64,000 nt of DNA from Hyphomicrobiaceae bacterium (lineage in GTDB: Bacteria > Pseudomonadota > Alphaproteobacteria > Rhizobiales > Devosiaceae). Position 1 is the stretch's first letter. The number at the start of each line of letters is the position of its first letter. The DNA is taken from the NCBI GenBank assembly GCA_020638095.1, contig JACKJF010000004.1, positions 806,001 to 870,000 on the forward strand, written 5' to 3'. The position numbers were made by a program, and so were the translations under genes. The notes beneath the pieces were generated by a model. The model was not told the origin of the DNA, made no database searches, and worked only from the letters and a program-made list of their open reading frames with translations. Positions 43,246 through 53,664 of this stretch are shown here, piece after piece.

Positions 43246-44949
43246 TTACGAACGAGGCGCCGCGGCGGCGCTTTCCCCTTCGTCGTTGATGTCGCGCACG
43301 CGCTCCACCCGCCATATATCGATATTCTCGTCGACATCGTCGCCCAGATACCAGAGCTGCGCGCTGTTGGGGTGGGGGCCGAGATCGGCAAAGGCCACCT
43401 TGTCGAGCCGGTATTCGGCCGGATCGAAAGTGCCTTCGGAAACTTGCGCTTTCAGATCGTCGAGGAAGGTGGCGCTGAAGACATATGCGCCGTCAAAATC
43501 GGTTTTCGTGAGGTCGGCGCCCGCGAAATCACAATCGCGGATCACAGCGTTGCGGAACGTCGCCGCTCCGAGGCCGGCATTGCTGAAATCGGTCTTTCCG
43601 ATCAGGGCATAGTCGAAATTGACGCCGATAGCGTTTGCGTCGGCAAAGCGTGCACTTGTGATGATGGCGGCGCGGAAATCGGCGCCGCCAAGCTGGCTGT
43701 GCCAGGTGACGAGCCCGCCATCATCGGTGATCAGCGCATTGAGGCTCTTCTGGTCGATACCGCCCAGGTCCGAACCCGAAACGATCGACCGGATGAACCG
43801 CGCCTGCTCCATATAGGCAGCGCCCATCTGCACATTGTTGACGTTGACGCCGGAAAAATCGGCGAAGCGCAGGTTGGCGTGCTGCAAGCTGATGACGCTG
43901 AGCAAGGGCACCCTGACCTCCGCGAAGGAAAAGTCCGCCCCATTGAGCGTCAGCCATTCGGTGGAAAGCACGCGGTTGTTGTAAAGAAGCGAAATGATTT
44001 GCCCACGCTCAGGGCTTGTTGGCCGGTCGATCAGCCCGGAATCGATCAGGTTGAGCCCCATCTTCGCGTCCGCCGTGCCGAGGGTCGCCACCGCATCGCG
44101 CACCTTGTCGACGTCGGTTCGGCGTTCGATCGACATGATCGCCAGTTCACCATCGCTGACCCGGTCTGTGGGGCTCGCGAGGTAGCGGTAGGGCCGCGCC
44201 GCATTAGTGGCGGCAATGATCCGGCTCCGGAGCGCCTGCGACAGTTCCTCGTCCTTGAAAATCGGCGCGGCGCGGCCATCCTTGGCGAGCTTGGTCGTTT
44301 CCTCGCCCAAGAGCGAACCGATTTCGAGAATTTCCGGCACGATGCCTGCTGAGCGCTGCGCGTCGCCGAGCTGGATCTGCTGCTCAAACAAGGCATTCTG
44401 GTCCGATATGCGATCGTTCTGCTGCTGCATGAGCCCGATCTGCGTTCGCAGAAGCTGGTTCTGCTGAAACAGGAGCGCCGAGCCCGCCAACGCCGCGATG
44501 GAGGCGATGAAGGCGGTGATGGTTGCGACCATCCAGCGCCGTGTCGCAACCCAGGCATAGCGGGCAAGCATGAGCTCGCCGAGCTCGCGCGCCGCGTCCA
44601 TCGCCTCGTTGACCTGCTGTGCCGCTGCATGCCGCGCCACCTCTGCCAAGGGCCGCGCGAAACGCTCCATTTCGACTTCGGACCGTTTGACCACCGTCTG
44701 CAGGATCGGCCGGCGAAAGGCGACGATGAGCACAACGATCGCCGCAGCCAGAAGCAGAAAACCGAAGAGAACCAGAAAGATGATCAGTGCATTGTCGACG
44801 ATCGTGTCGAGACTGACCATGGCCAGCGGCACGCCGGCCAGAAGGCCGAGCAGAAACACCACGACACCCAGCCAGATGCTGCCGGGCGCCCGCGTTTTGC
44901 CAAGCCGGGGCGGCAAAGGTGGCAGCGGATTGTCCTGTTCCTCGCTCAT
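43246..44949 (-). CDS. membrane protein with C-terminal pentapeptide repeats
   Basis: A 567-residue protein. Two membrane segments near residues 25-80 (WLGVVVFLLGLLAGVPLAMV; LIIFLVLFGFLLLAAAIVVL) and a third near 145 (TAFIASIAALAGSALLFQ) are followed by a coiled-coil-like stretch (QNQLLRTQIGLMQQQNDRIS). The C-terminal region has A(D/N)LxF pentapeptides (LNGADFSFAEV, HANLRFADFSGVN, GADFRAAII, CDFAGADLTKTDFDGA), which form a right-handed quadrilateral beta-helix. It probably displays this helix from the membrane for protein binding; the partner is unknown. The ribosome site is weak; the start MSEEQDNP fits the domain start. Confidence 0.83.
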   Translation of the reverse strand: MSEEQDNPLPPLPPRLGKTRAPGSIWLGVVVFLLGLLAGVPLAMVSLDTIVDNALIIFLVLFGFLLLAAAIVVLIVAFRRPILQTVVKRSEVEMERFARPLAEVARHAAAQQVNEAMDAARELGELMLARYAWVATRRWMVATITAFIASIAALAGSALLFQQNQLLRTQIGLMQQQNDRISDQNALFEQQIQLGDAQRSAGIVPEILEIGSLLGEETTKLAKDGRAAPIFKDEELSQALRSRIIAATNAARPYRYLASPTDRVSDGELAIMSIERRTDVDKVRDAVATLGTADAKMGLNLIDSGLIDRPTSPERGQIISLLYNNRVLSTEWLTLNGADFSFAEVRVPLLSVISLQHANLRFADFSGVNVNNVQMGAAYMEQARFIRSIVSGSDLGGIDQKSLNALITDDGGLVTWHSQLGGADFRAAIITSARFADANAIGVNFDYALIGKTDFSNAGLGAATFRNAVIRDCDFAGADLTKTDFDGAYVFSATFLDDLKAQVSEGTFDPAEYRLDKVAFADLGPHPNSAQLWYLGDDVDENIDIWRVERVRDINDEGESAAAAPRS

Positions 44950-45089
44950 GCCATCATGCTCAACCGCCGCCGCAACGGCGTCAAGGTCTTTGCCGGTCAC
45001 CGCCCGCCGAAGCCCATTGTCGGCTTGGCAAGAACCCGCCGCCACACTATTGTCTCAACGATAATACGAAAGTTTGGGGAGGAACGGTG

Positions 45090-45986
45090 ATGGCGAAATC
45101 GTCTCAGTCTGCGTGGCGGAGTTTGGCCGAGGGCCAACAGTCAAATCTCGTGGTCGCCGATGCGACGACCGGCGGCACTCGCATCGTCCATTCCACCACC
45201 AACCTCATCGAAGCACCCAACTGGACCCCCGACGGAAATTGGCTCGTATTCAACTTCGAGGGGCATCTCTACCGTCTGTCGCCGGACGGCGGCACGCCGG
45301 AGATGATCGATACGGGCAATATCGACCGCCTGAATAACGATCATGTGATTTCCCCCGACGGCGAGACGATCTTCGTCAGCAACAATGACGGACATCTCTA
45401 CCACCTACCGATCTCCGGTGGCGAACCGACGCGCGTTTCCAACGATCATCCCGGCCGGACCTATCGCTACTACCTCCACGGCATTTCGCCCGATGGTGCG
45501 GAACTCAGCTATGTCGGGCTCGAAATGATCGAGGGAAAAGCCAAAACCTGGATTTGCACCATCCCCGCCTCCGGCGGCCCCGACACAATCCTGACTGATG
45601 GCGCCTGCCCGGTCGACGGGCCGGAATATTCGCCCGACGGCCAATGGATCTATTTCAACTCCGAAGCGACAACGCGCGAGCCCGGACACGCGCAGATCTT
45701 CCGTATGGCCCGCGACGGCTCGAGCATGGAACAACTGACCTTCGACGAACGGGTCAACTGGTTCCCGCACCTCTCGCCTGACGGACAGCGGATCGCCTAT
45801 GTCTCCTTCCCGCCAGGTACGCTTGGCCACCCGGCAGACAAGGACGTCATCATCCGCACCATGAACCCGGACGGCTCGGACCAGCACGACCTCGACCGCT
45901 TCAACGGCGGCCAGGGTACAATCAACGTCAATTCCTGGGCACCCGACAGCCGGCACTTTGCCTACGTCACCTACCCGTTGGGTTAG
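45090..45986 (+). CDS. TolB-like beta-propeller protein
   Basis: A 298-residue protein built of WD40-like PD40 repeats of the TolB kind: NWTPDGNWLVFNFEGHLYRL, ISPDGETIFVSNNDGHLYHL, ISPDGAELSYVG, YSPDGQWIYFNSEA and LSPDGQRIAYVS, about six blades. No signal peptide is visible, so unlike periplasmic TolB it appears cytoplasmic. Such proteins may have lyase or esterase roles or act as protein scaffolds; here the role is unknown. GGGGAGGAA precedes the ATG. Divergent from the pentapeptide-repeat gene. Confidence 0.88.
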   Translation: MAKSSQSAWRSLAEGQQSNLVVADATTGGTRIVHSTTNLIEAPNWTPDGNWLVFNFEGHLYRLSPDGGTPEMIDTGNIDRLNNDHVISPDGETIFVSNNDGHLYHLPISGGEPTRVSNDHPGRTYRYYLHGISPDGAELSYVGLEMIEGKAKTWICTIPASGGPDTILTDGACPVDGPEYSPDGQWIYFNSEATTREPGHAQIFRMARDGSSMEQLTFDERVNWFPHLSPDGQRIAYVSFPPGTLGHPADKDVIIRTMNPDGSDQHDLDRFNGGQGTINVNSWAPDSRHFAYVTYPLG

Positions 45987-46030
45987 CGCCTGGTCTGCTG
46001 CGAGCCTCGCCATCGCCACCGCAAAAGAAA

Positions 46031-46050
46031 AGGGGGCGAAATCGCCCCCT
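46031..46050 (-). terminator. Rho-independent terminator of the Aer-type MCP gene
   Basis: On the minus strand AGGGGGCG pairs with CGCCCCCT around ATTT and is followed by TTTCTTTTG. It lies 27 bases beyond the stop of the minus-strand MCP gene and also faces the convergent TolB-like gene. Confidence 0.85.
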
Positions 46051-46076
46051 CAGCGCGTCCTCGCTGTTGCGATCCG

Positions 46077-47630
46077 TCACGCGGCCTTGTAACCGCGATC
46101 CGTCATCGGCGCGGATGACCGCCCGATCTTGAACACGTCGACGATCTGGTCGAGCTGCGTTGCCTGACCCTCGGTCTGTTCGATCGCGGCATTGGTCTCT
46201 TCGACCAGCGCGGCGTTCGACTGGGTCATTTCGTCCATCTGCCGCACAGCCGCGTTGATCTCGTTGATCGATGTGGCCTGCTCGCGGCTGTCTTGCGCGA
46301 TCTGCTGCATCAGGCTTGCATTCTGCCCAATGGCTTCGATCATGGACGCCAGCTTGCCCGCCGCATCCTCGACCAGCTTCGATCCGAGCTTGACCTCGTC
46401 GGCGCTTGCTTCGATGAGCTGCTTGACCTCCGACGAAGCTTCGGCAGCGGACTGCGCCAGCCGGCGGACTTCCACCGCGACAACCGCGAATCCCTTCCCG
46501 GCCTCACCCGCGCGTGCCGCCTCGACCGAGGCATTGAGCGCCAGAAGGTTGGTCTGGAAGGCGATATCGTCGATCATCCCGATAATGTTGGAAATCTTGG
46601 ACGAAGACGTCGAAATCCGCTCCATGGCCTCTGTCGCGCGCTGCATGACGCCGCCGCTTTCCTGTGCCGTCGACGAGACCTGCACTGCCAGCTGACTGGC
46701 CGTCGCCGCCTGCTTGGCATTCTGCTCGACCGTCATCGCCAGCTGTTCCATCGTGGCCGAAGTCTCTTCAACGGTCGCCGCCTGCCGGGTCGTCCGTTCG
46801 CTGAGATCGTTTGTGCCGGCCAGAATTTCGCCGGTCGCCGATCGCAGCGAACCTGAGGTGGACCGCAATTGCCCGACGATTTCGACCAGCTTGTCGGCGA
46901 CTTCGTTGGTGTCGTCGCGAAGTTTTGCGAATGCGCCCGAGAAATTGCCTTCGACGCGCTGGCCGAGGTCGGTTGCCGCGAGTGCGGAAAGTACCTTGCC
47001 CGTTTGCCCGATCGGTGCAGCAATCGTCTCCATGAGGCGATTCATTTCGTTCGTCAGTTGCAGATAGGTGCCGGTGAACTTGCTCGAATCGATACGGCCT
47101 TCAAGCTGGCCCTGATTGACCTCACCCGCCAGCCGCTGCACCTCGGCGATCGACCTGTCGACCATGGCGGCCCGCGAACCCATCATGTCGATGGACTCGT
47201 TGATCGTCTTCACCGCCGACAGGAACATGCCGAGCATGCCCTCTTCCCGGATCTTCCGGTAATAGCGGCCCTCGCTCGCGGCCCGCATCGCCAGCGACGC
47301 CTCTCGCACGAACGCATCATTGATGTCGATCAGGTCGTTGACGGCGTCGAGTGTCTGGCCCACTTCGCCGCCAACCTTCGTCATTACCACGCGGGCATTG
47401 AAATCACCCTCGCGCACCGATTTGGAAACTTTGCGGATTTCCGAAAGGATGTTCCTCGCCTTGCGGATTTGAACGAGATTGGCCGCGGACAGAACCACAA
47501 TCAACGCCGCGCAGGCGGCGAGAAGATAGAAGGGCGCGCTGGCAACAACGAGGCCTATCCCCGCAACGCCGGTGAGGCCCGACAGGATCGAAAGATACCA
47601 GATCCTAGAGAGACAGGACGAATTCATCAT
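46077..47630 (-). CDS. methyl-accepting chemotaxis protein, Aer-like signalling partner
   Basis: A 517-residue receptor. A membrane hairpin without a periplasmic domain lies near residues 10-55 ([37 protein letters not shown]), followed by HAMP-like segments ([26 protein letters not shown]) and the conserved MCP tip [20 protein letters not shown]. This matches the membrane and signalling part of the aerotaxis receptor Aer, with the FAD-PAS part encoded by the preceding gene, which it overlaps by 26 bases. The start is either of two adjacent ATGs (47630 or 47627). It would control CheA through CheW; cheA and cheW are not in the window. Confidence 0.9.
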   Translation of the reverse strand: MMNSSCLSRIWYLSILSGLTGVAGIGLVVASAPFYLLAACAALIVVLSAANLVQIRKARNILSEIRKVSKSVREGDFNARVVMTKVGGEVGQTLDAVNDLIDINDAFVREASLAMRAASEGRYYRKIREEGMLGMFLSAVKTINESIDMMGSRAAMVDRSIAEVQRLAGEVNQGQLEGRIDSSKFTGTYLQLTNEMNRLMETIAAPIGQTGKVLSALAATDLGQRVEGNFSGAFAKLRDDTNEVADKLVEIVGQLRSTSGSLRSATGEILAGTNDLSERTTRQAATVEETSATMEQLAMTVEQNAKQAATASQLAVQVSSTAQESGGVMQRATEAMERISTSSSKISNIIGMIDDIAFQTNLLALNASVEAARAGEAGKGFAVVAVEVRRLAQSAAEASSEVKQLIEASADEVKLGSKLVEDAAGKLASMIEAIGQNASLMQQIAQDSREQATSINEINAAVRQMDEMTQSNAALVEETNAAIEQTEGQATQLDQIVDVFKIGRSSAPMTDRGYKAA

Positions 47631-48117
47631 AGCTGACGCCTTTTTCGGCAAGGATGGACTGCAACAGGGCGTAACCAGCTTTTTGCCCGTCTTTTCGGTT
47701 GGGGTGCGCCGCTTCTTCCTTGAGCAGAAGATCGTAAAGCGCCTTGACCTTTTCAATCGCGTCTCGCGACGGCGCGCGGCGGTTGGAATGATAGCTGACG
47801 ATCTCGCCCTCCGCGTTGAAGCTCGGCGTCACGTGCGCAAAAACCCAGTAGTGGTCACCGTTCTTGGTGTTGTTGACCACATAGGCGAAGATTTCGCGCC
47901 CCGCCTGCAGGTATTCCCACAAAAGCTGGAACACGCAGCGTGGCATGTTCTCGTTGCGAAGGATCGAATGCGGTTCGTTCAGAACGTCGCCCAGCGAGAA
48001 ATCCGCGATATCGAGAAAAGTGTTGTTGGCATATTCGATATGCCCTTTGAGATTGGTCTTGCTGACGATGATATCGTCGGGTGGCAGGACTTTCTCGACA
48101 CCCGTGAGATTGAACAT
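47605..48117 (-). CDS. Aer-type FAD-binding PAS sensor protein
   Basis: A 170-residue cytoplasmic PAS protein close to the N-terminal domain of E. coli Aer: [56 protein letters not shown], and [14 protein letters not shown], in which the FAD-contacting Asn (ANNTF), Trp (LLWEYL) and the KNGDHYWV strand are kept. It would sense redox state or oxygen. A helical tail ending [11 protein letters not shown] follows the PAS domain. It overlaps the downstream MCP gene in another frame, forming a two-protein Aer. Confidence 0.88.
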   Translation of the reverse strand: MFNLTGVEKVLPPDDIIVSKTNLKGHIEYANNTFLDIADFSLGDVLNEPHSILRNENMPRCVFQLLWEYLQAGREIFAYVVNNTKNGDHYWVFAHVTPSFNAEGEIVSYHSNRRAPSRDAIEKVKALYDLLLKEEAAHPNRKDGQKAGYALLQSILAEKGVSYDEFVLSL

Positions 48118-48166
48118 GACGGCCCCCTCGGTTCACAAGCCGTCGGTAATCCTACGTGCGAAATGG

Positions 48167-48181
48167 TTAACGGCTGGCTAA
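48167..48181 (-). promoter_or_regulatory. CtrA-like box upstream of the Aer genes
   Basis: On the minus strand it reads TTAG-CCAGCCG-TTAAC, one mismatch from TTAA-N7-TTAAC, 50-64 bases before the PAS gene start. Weaker than the box upstream of the next MCP gene. Confidence 0.35.
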
Positions 48182-48241
48182 TCCGCCAATCGGATCGTCC
48201 TCATAACATTCTGTAAAATATGCGAAAAACATATGTTTGGC

Positions 48242-48257
48242 GCGGGCCAGGGCCCGC
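48242..48257 (-). terminator. hairpin after the second MCP gene
   Basis: GCGGGCC (48242-48248) pairs with GGCCCGC (48251-48257). On the minus strand it lies 25 bases beyond the MCP stop codon and is followed by A/T-rich DNA but no clean T-run. Confidence 0.45.
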
Positions 48258-48281
48258 ACAACAGCTGATCGGGTCAATCTC

Positions 48282-50411
48282 CTAGAACTCGCTCCAATCC
48301 TCGTCGACGGCATTGTTGCCGGCGGTGAGATAGGTCTTGGCGGCCTGCTTGACCTTTTCCTTGAGCCCCATGATGCCCTTGGGTTCTTCGGCCCGGGGTG
48401 CGGGTTTCGCGGCAGGTGCCGGTCTGACGGGTGCGTGAGTTGGTTGCGGTGCGCGTGCCGGGGTCTGGGTTCCGCCGCTCAGCTTGAACTGCTCGACGAT
48501 CCGGTCGAGCTCGCTCGCCTGGTTCTCGGTCTGCTCGATCGCCGCATTTGTCTCTTCCACCAGCGCCGCATTGTGCTGGGTCATCTCGTCCATCTGCCGG
48601 ACCGCCGCATTGACCTCCTCGATGCTAGACGCCTGTTCCCGGCTCGCCGCCGCGATCGCCGCCATCAGCCGCGCATTTTCCGTGACCGCGTTGAGCATGC
48701 CCAAAAGCTTGTCCGAAGCGACTCCGACCAGTTTCGAACCCGCCGAGACTTCCTCGGCGCTCCGCTCGATCAGCTGCTTGACCTCCGAAGAGGCCTCCGC
48801 CGCAGACTGGGCCAGCCGCCGGACCTCGACCGCCACCACGGCAAAGCCTTTGCCCGCCTCCCCGGCCCGCGCCGCCTCGACCGACGCATTGAGCGCCAGA
48901 AGGTTGGTCTGGAAGGCGATATCGTCGATCATCCCGATAATGTTGGAGATCTTCGACGACGAGGTCGTGATCCGCTCCATCGCCTCGGTCGCCTTCGACA
49001 TGACATCGCCGCCTTCCGCAGCCGCCTTCGACACCTGCTCGGCGCTCTGGCTTGCTCCTTCCGCGTCCCGCGCATTCTGCAAGACGGTCGAGGCCAGTTG
49101 CTCCATCGTCGCCGACGTCTCTTCGATCGTCGCCGCCTGCTTGGTCGTCCGCTCCGAAAGATCGTTGGCACCCGACAGGATCTCCCCCGTCGCCATCTTC
49201 ACCCCGCTCGAGGTGGTCCGGAGCTGCGAAACGGTTTCAACGACCTTGTCAGCCACCGAATTGATGTCGTTCTTCAGTCGCTCGAAAATGCCTTTGTGTT
49301 GGCCATCCATGCGACTGGAGAAATCAAGCGAAGCCAGTGACGACAACACGCCCTGCGCCTCGCTCACACTTGTCTCGATGGTTTGCATCAGCCGGTTGAC
49401 CTGTTCAGCCAGCTGCTGGTGTTCGGCAAGCGCATAGGTGGTTGCGGCGCGGGCGGACAGATCGCCCTCGATCGCAGAATTGATGACCGCCCCTACGTCG
49501 GCATTGAGCGCCACGGCGCCGTTCGCCCGTTCAGTCGCATTCTTGGCATCGTCCGCACTCCGCGTCGCCATGTTGCGCCGCTCAATGCCGGTGTCACGAA
49601 ACGCACCGATGGATTTGTGAAGCGCGCTCAATTCATCCCATTTGGATTGACCAAGAGCCGGCGCGTCGAATTCCTCGTTGGCGATCCGCCCTGCAATATC
49701 GGCCGCGTGGCGGAAGCGGCGGAAAAGTCCGACAGTAAAAAGGATCATCGCGATGATGGCGACCAGCACCAGCCCCTGCGAGCCAAACTGGACCCAGGTT
49801 CTGAGCGATTGCAGCCGCGCCACGTCAGCTTCGGTTGCATCGACGATCCGCGCGTTTTCCACCCGGACATTGTCGACCTCGGCGAGCAGGTTGTCGACGG
49901 AAGCGCCCATCGCTTCTGCCGCTGCATCGAACGAACTCATCATGATGTTGCCGCCGGCTGGCCCCTCGGCCACGTAGGACTCTGCCATCTTGATGCCCGT
50001 CGCGTAATAGGGCGGGAAGGCCTCTTCTACCGATACCAGCACGTCAACCAGGTGCGGCGCATTCAACTCGACCGCAAGTGCCTTGGCGGTGGCAATATCA
50101 TCGGGGAGTTTTTGCGCAAACTCTGCAGCAGCATCAAACCCGTCGTTCAGACCATCCAGTCCGCGCGTGGCCGAGATGTCGGTCAACCATTGCTGAACCT
50201 GCACAACGTCCAGCTTTATCTCGTACGCAGCCTGAACCAGGTTACGTTCCGAAATGAGCGATGTTTCGGATTCGCTCATCGCAAGGACCGACTCCCGGTC
50301 CGCGGATTGCCCAAGAAGTTGCGCACCGACCGTGGTCAGCGCCGCGAATACTGCCAGTCCACCGCCCAAGGCGACGATTGCCGATGAAAGTTTCAAAATT
50401 TGCCCCTTCAA
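48282..50411 (-). CDS. methyl-accepting chemotaxis protein with periplasmic sensor domain
   Basis: A 709-residue transmembrane receptor. An N-terminal membrane segment ([20 protein letters not shown]) and a second one near residue 215 ([18 protein letters not shown]) flank a helical ligand domain of about 180 residues. HAMP-like segments and the signalling domain with [20 protein letters not shown] follow. The last five residues, DWSEF, follow an Ala/Pro-rich linker and resemble the xWxxF pentapeptide that tethers CheR and CheB. From residue about 397 to the end it is almost identical to the next MCP (about four differences in some 310 residues). A perfect CtrA-type box lies upstream. Confidence 0.93.
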   Translation of the reverse strand: MKGQILKLSSAIVALGGGLAVFAALTTVGAQLLGQSADRESVLAMSESETSLISERNLVQAAYEIKLDVVQVQQWLTDISATRGLDGLNDGFDAAAEFAQKLPDDIATAKALAVELNAPHLVDVLVSVEEAFPPYYATGIKMAESYVAEGPAGGNIMMSSFDAAAEAMGASVDNLLAEVDNVRVENARIVDATEADVARLQSLRTWVQFGSQGLVLVAIIAMILFTVGLFRRFRHAADIAGRIANEEFDAPALGQSKWDELSALHKSIGAFRDTGIERRNMATRSADDAKNATERANGAVALNADVGAVINSAIEGDLSARAATTYALAEHQQLAEQVNRLMQTIETSVSEAQGVLSSLASLDFSSRMDGQHKGIFERLKNDINSVADKVVETVSQLRTTSSGVKMATGEILSGANDLSERTTKQAATIEETSATMEQLASTVLQNARDAEGASQSAEQVSKAAAEGGDVMSKATEAMERITTSSSKISNIIGMIDDIAFQTNLLALNASVEAARAGEAGKGFAVVAVEVRRLAQSAAEASSEVKQLIERSAEEVSAGSKLVGVASDKLLGMLNAVTENARLMAAIAAASREQASSIEEVNAAVRQMDEMTQHNAALVEETNAAIEQTENQASELDRIVEQFKLSGGTQTPARAPQPTHAPVRPAPAAKPAPRAEEPKGIMGLKEKVKQAAKTYLTAGNNAVDEDWSEF

Positions 50412-50450
50412 TTAAATGCATGAGTGGGCAACAATTGTCGGTGTTTCTAC

Positions 50451-50466
50451 TTAATCTGGAATTAAC
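50451..50466 (+). promoter_or_regulatory. CtrA box (TTAA-N7-TTAAC) upstream of the second MCP gene
   Basis: TTAA-TCTGGAA-TTAAC matches the CtrA consensus exactly and lies 40-55 bases before the MCP start codon, a position suited to activation or repression of its promoter. Motility and chemotaxis genes are frequent CtrA targets in alphaproteobacteria. Confidence 0.6.
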
Positions 50467-50570
50467 GAATATATGACTTTGAAATTGCTTGGTTTATCGA
50501 GGGCCGGCCGTCCGCAATACCGCCCTTCGATCAAAATTTCGCTGCCTTCCGGAAGGAATCAGGGGCAGGC

Positions 50571-52871
50571 CTAGAACTCGCTCCAGTCCTCGTCAACAGC
50601 ATTGTTGCCGGCGGTGAGATAGGTCTTGGCGGCCTGCTTGACCTTCTCCTTGAGCCCCATGATGCCCTTGGGTTCTTCGGCCTTCGGTGCGGGTTTCGTG
50701 GCAGGTGCCGGTCTCGCCGGTGCGTGAGTTGGCTGCGGGGCGCGTGCCGGTGCCTGGGTGCCGCCGCTCAGCTTGAACTGCTCGACTATCCGGTCGAGTT
50801 CGCTCGCCTGGTTCTCCGTCTGCTCGATCGCCGCATTGGTCTCTTCCACCAGCGCCGCATTGTGCTGGGTCATCTCGTCCATCTGCCGGACCGCCGCATT
50901 GACCTCTTCGATGCTCGAGGCCTGCTCCCGGCTCGCCGCCGCGATCGCTGCCATCAGCCGCGCATTCTCCGTGACCGCATTGAGCATGCCCAAAAGCTTG
51001 TCCGAAGCGACCCCCACGAGCTTCGAACCCGCCGAGACTTCCTCGGCGCTCCGCTCGATCAGCTGCTTGACCTCCGAAGAGGCCTCCGCCGCAGACTGCG
51101 CCAGCCGCCGGACCTCGACCGCCACCACGGCAAAGCCCTTGCCCGCCTCCCCGGCCCGCGCCGCCTCGACCGACGCATTGAGCGCCAGAAGGTTGGTCTG
51201 GAAGGCGATATCGTCGATCATCCCGATAATGTTGGAGATCTTCGACGACGAGGTCGTGATCCGCTCCATCGCCTCGGTCGCCTTCGACATGACATCGCCG
51301 CCTTCCGCAGCCGCCTTTGACACCTGCTCGGCGCTCTGGCTAGCGCCTTCCGCATCGCGGGCATTCTGCAAGACGGTCGAGGCCAGTTGCTCCATCGTCG
51401 CCGATGTCTCTTCGATCGTCGCCGCCTGCTTGGTCGTCCGCTCCGAAAGATCGTTGGCGCCCGACAGGATCTCTCCCGTCGCCATCTTCACACCCGACGA
51501 AGTGGTCCGAAGCTGACGGACAATATCCTGAAGCCGCTCGACGGAGTCATTGAAAGCCTTGCGGAGTGCGTCGAGATCGCCGGGGAATGTCTCGGTGATC
51601 GCGCATTCCAGGTCGCCCTGGGCGAGACTTGAAAGTCCGGCGCTCAGTCGCTGCACCATCTGCGCCTGCGCCTCGGCCAGCCGCACCTTTTCGGCCTCGC
51701 GCGCTTGGCGCTCCTCCTCGGCGGCACGGCGGCCCTGGTCGATGCGCTGCTGCTCCTCGGCTTTGGCGCGCTCCTGTTGCTGCATGCGCTCGACCGTTTT
51801 GTCGCGCAGCAGCGCCACCGCCCGCCCGATGCGGGAAATCTCATCGCGGCCGTTCGCCTGACCGGCCTCCTCGACATCTTCGTTATTGGCCAGTTTCGTA
51901 ATGCGCTGTTCGAGACCGAGCAGCCCGGTCACGATCCCGCGCGCCGAGACCACTGAAAAACCAACAACCAGCAGCAAAAGGGCGCCGGAAATGGAGAGCA
52001 TGGTGATCAACTGCGAGCGAAACCCGCCGACCCGGATTTCAAGAAGGTCTGTCAGCTCCGACGTATTCACGCCGGCAAACACCGCGGCTTCGTCCTGGAA
52101 GGCCATGTGCGCCGCCTCAAGGGCCGAAATCTGTTTGGACCGGTCCGTCAGATAGGGCACTAGCACCTTGAGGGCCTCATGCACCGCATCAATCATGTTG
52201 TTGCCGGCGGTTTCGTAGGCCACGATCGCCGGCTCGATATTAGCCGCCACCGTGCCGTCACCGTTCCCGGCAATGGCCGACTCGAGTGAGCCTCTTGCCC
52301 CGGAAATCAGGCCCTCGAACTCAATGGCCATGCCGTAAAGCCGCTCGCGTTCGTCATCGGTGACATTGGCCGCCGCGGCGGCAACTTCGATATCTGCGAG
52401 AAGGTCCGCCGCAAGATTGATCGCGCCCGGAATCTTGAGAACCGCAATGTCCATGACGTAGTAACTGTCGAGGTCGGGGTCGAGGATCAGGTTGGAGCTG
52501 TCGCCGACCTTGAGCAGAAGTGAATTCAGGGCTTGGCGAGCGTCTCGCGCGCTCTGCGGTGCGGCGGCCCTGAGGTCCATAAAGGCGGCTGAAAGGTCAG
52601 CCGAATTCATGTCTGCGTCGAAACGCGCACGCGCCGCGTTAAGGTCCGCCACATCCGGCAAAGCCGTGCCACCGTCGGCCAAGGCAACCAGTTCCGGGTA
52701 AATCGCATCGAGATAGGCCGCCCCACCCTCCTCTTTCTGGGCGAACGCGATCTCCTTGTTGCTCTGCGCAACGAAAAGATAACCCAGAAGTCCGACCGGA
52801 AGCAGCGACAGAAGCACGATGATGCCAAGCCTGAATCCGATGGTGAGATGGCTGAGTTTGAACTTACCCAT
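50571..52871 (-). CDS. methyl-accepting chemotaxis protein with large sensor and coiled linker
   Basis: A 766-residue receptor. Membrane segments lie at residues about 12-35 ([20 protein letters not shown]) and about 310-330 ([20 protein letters not shown]), with a helical periplasmic domain of about 270 residues between them, larger than in its neighbour. A HAMP domain and a charged coiled coil ([19 protein letters not shown]) lead to the same signalling half found in the preceding MCP, again ending in the pentapeptide DWSEF. The start MGKFKLSHL was chosen because upstream residues are not receptor-like; the ribosome site is poor. Confidence 0.92.
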   Translation of the reverse strand: MGKFKLSHLTIGFRLGIIVLLSLLPVGLLGYLFVAQSNKEIAFAQKEEGGAAYLDAIYPELVALADGGTALPDVADLNAARARFDADMNSADLSAAFMDLRAAAPQSARDARQALNSLLLKVGDSSNLILDPDLDSYYVMDIAVLKIPGAINLAADLLADIEVAAAAANVTDDERERLYGMAIEFEGLISGARGSLESAIAGNGDGTVAANIEPAIVAYETAGNNMIDAVHEALKVLVPYLTDRSKQISALEAAHMAFQDEAAVFAGVNTSELTDLLEIRVGGFRSQLITMLSISGALLLLVVGFSVVSARGIVTGLLGLEQRITKLANNEDVEEAGQANGRDEISRIGRAVALLRDKTVERMQQQERAKAEEQQRIDQGRRAAEEERQAREAEKVRLAEAQAQMVQRLSAGLSSLAQGDLECAITETFPGDLDALRKAFNDSVERLQDIVRQLRTTSSGVKMATGEILSGANDLSERTTKQAATIEETSATMEQLASTVLQNARDAEGASQSAEQVSKAAAEGGDVMSKATEAMERITTSSSKISNIIGMIDDIAFQTNLLALNASVEAARAGEAGKGFAVVAVEVRRLAQSAAEASSEVKQLIERSAEEVSAGSKLVGVASDKLLGMLNAVTENARLMAAIAAASREQASSIEEVNAAVRQMDEMTQHNAALVEETNAAIEQTENQASELDRIVEQFKLSGGTQAPARAPQPTHAPARPAPATKPAPKAEEPKGIMGLKEKVKQAAKTYLTAGNNAVDEDWSEF

Positions 52872-53045
52872 GGTTGTCCCGTTCGCTTGAGGTCCGCCGG
52901 CCGCGTCAAAGGGCCCGCTATCCTTCCCTGGTCGAGACCTTCGGATAGCGCGCCCGGAACGCGTCACCGCCAGCTTGCCCGATCAAGGTGAATAAGTAGT
53001 TACCCGGACTCGGTAAACGCCCGGTCTGTTTGGGGTTTGGCTTGG

Positions 53046-53510
53046 TTAATAGCGTCCGAGCGGCAGACCCGTTCGTGTCTTCACCGTCCGAATCGACATG
53101 TTCGAATGGACCTGCGACACCCCCGGCAGTTTGGCGACCAGACGGCGGTGCAACTGCTCGAAATCGGCATGGTCGCGAACCACCACCCGAAGAATGTAGT
53201 CGAACTGTCCCGCCATCAGATGGCATTCGAGAATTTCGGGTACGGCGGTAACGGCCTGCTCGAACGCGGTGAACGCCTCCTCCGACTGGTTGGCAAGACT
53301 GACCTCGATGAAGAACTGCATGGTGAAACCGAGTTTTTCGGCATTGAGCCAGGCGCGATAGGCGAGCACGTAGCCATCCTCTTCGAGCGCCTTGATCCGC
53401 CGGTGACAGGCTGATGCGCTGAGACCGACCTCCTGCCCGAGTTCGTGCACGCTCCGGTCGCTGTTTCGCTGGATCGCCAGCAACAAACGGCGATCAATCT
53501 CGTCAATCAT
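53046..53510 (-). CDS. Lrp/AsnC-family regulator, probable alanine dehydrogenase regulator
   Basis: A 154-residue Lrp-type protein. The N-terminal winged helix ([20 protein letters not shown], then [20 protein letters not shown]) is followed by the RAM effector domain ([30 protein letters not shown]). It is divergent from ald with a 154-base A/T-rich gap, the arrangement seen for AldR/Lrp activators of alanine dehydrogenase; it probably responds to alanine. That effector is inferred from context. Confidence 0.92.
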   Translation of the reverse strand: MIDEIDRRLLLAIQRNSDRSVHELGQEVGLSASACHRRIKALEEDGYVLAYRAWLNAEKLGFTMQFFIEVSLANQSEEAFTAFEQAVTAVPEILECHLMAGQFDYILRVVVRDHADFEQLHRRLVAKLPGVSQVHSNMSIRTVKTRTGLPLGRY

Positions 53511-53664
53511 CGAATTTCCTTGCGATATTTCGAAAAAGGCTCTGAAATTCTCTCAAGAAAGTAACAGATCAAGCAAAATCAGGCAAGAATTTGCACCCGC
53601 ATTCTGGCATGAAGGAGCCTCGGCGCGCCGCCGGGCGCGGACCGGGACAAACAGGAGGCGACAA
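53511..53664. promoter_or_regulatory. lrp-ald divergent control region
   Basis: The lrp-proximal half is A/T-rich with several TTTC/GAAA half-sites (ATTTC near 53514, TATTTCGAAAAAG near 53526, TGAAATT near 53543), the degenerate pattern usual for Lrp-family binding. The ald-proximal half is GC-rich and carries AGGAGG before the ald start. No exact consensus could be fixed. Confidence 0.45.

Noticed and set aside
47605..47756. Frame overlap of PAS and MCP genes as a frameshifted single aer pseudogene
   Set aside because: The PAS protein has a plausible C-terminal tail and the MCP has its own start codons; nothing else is broken.
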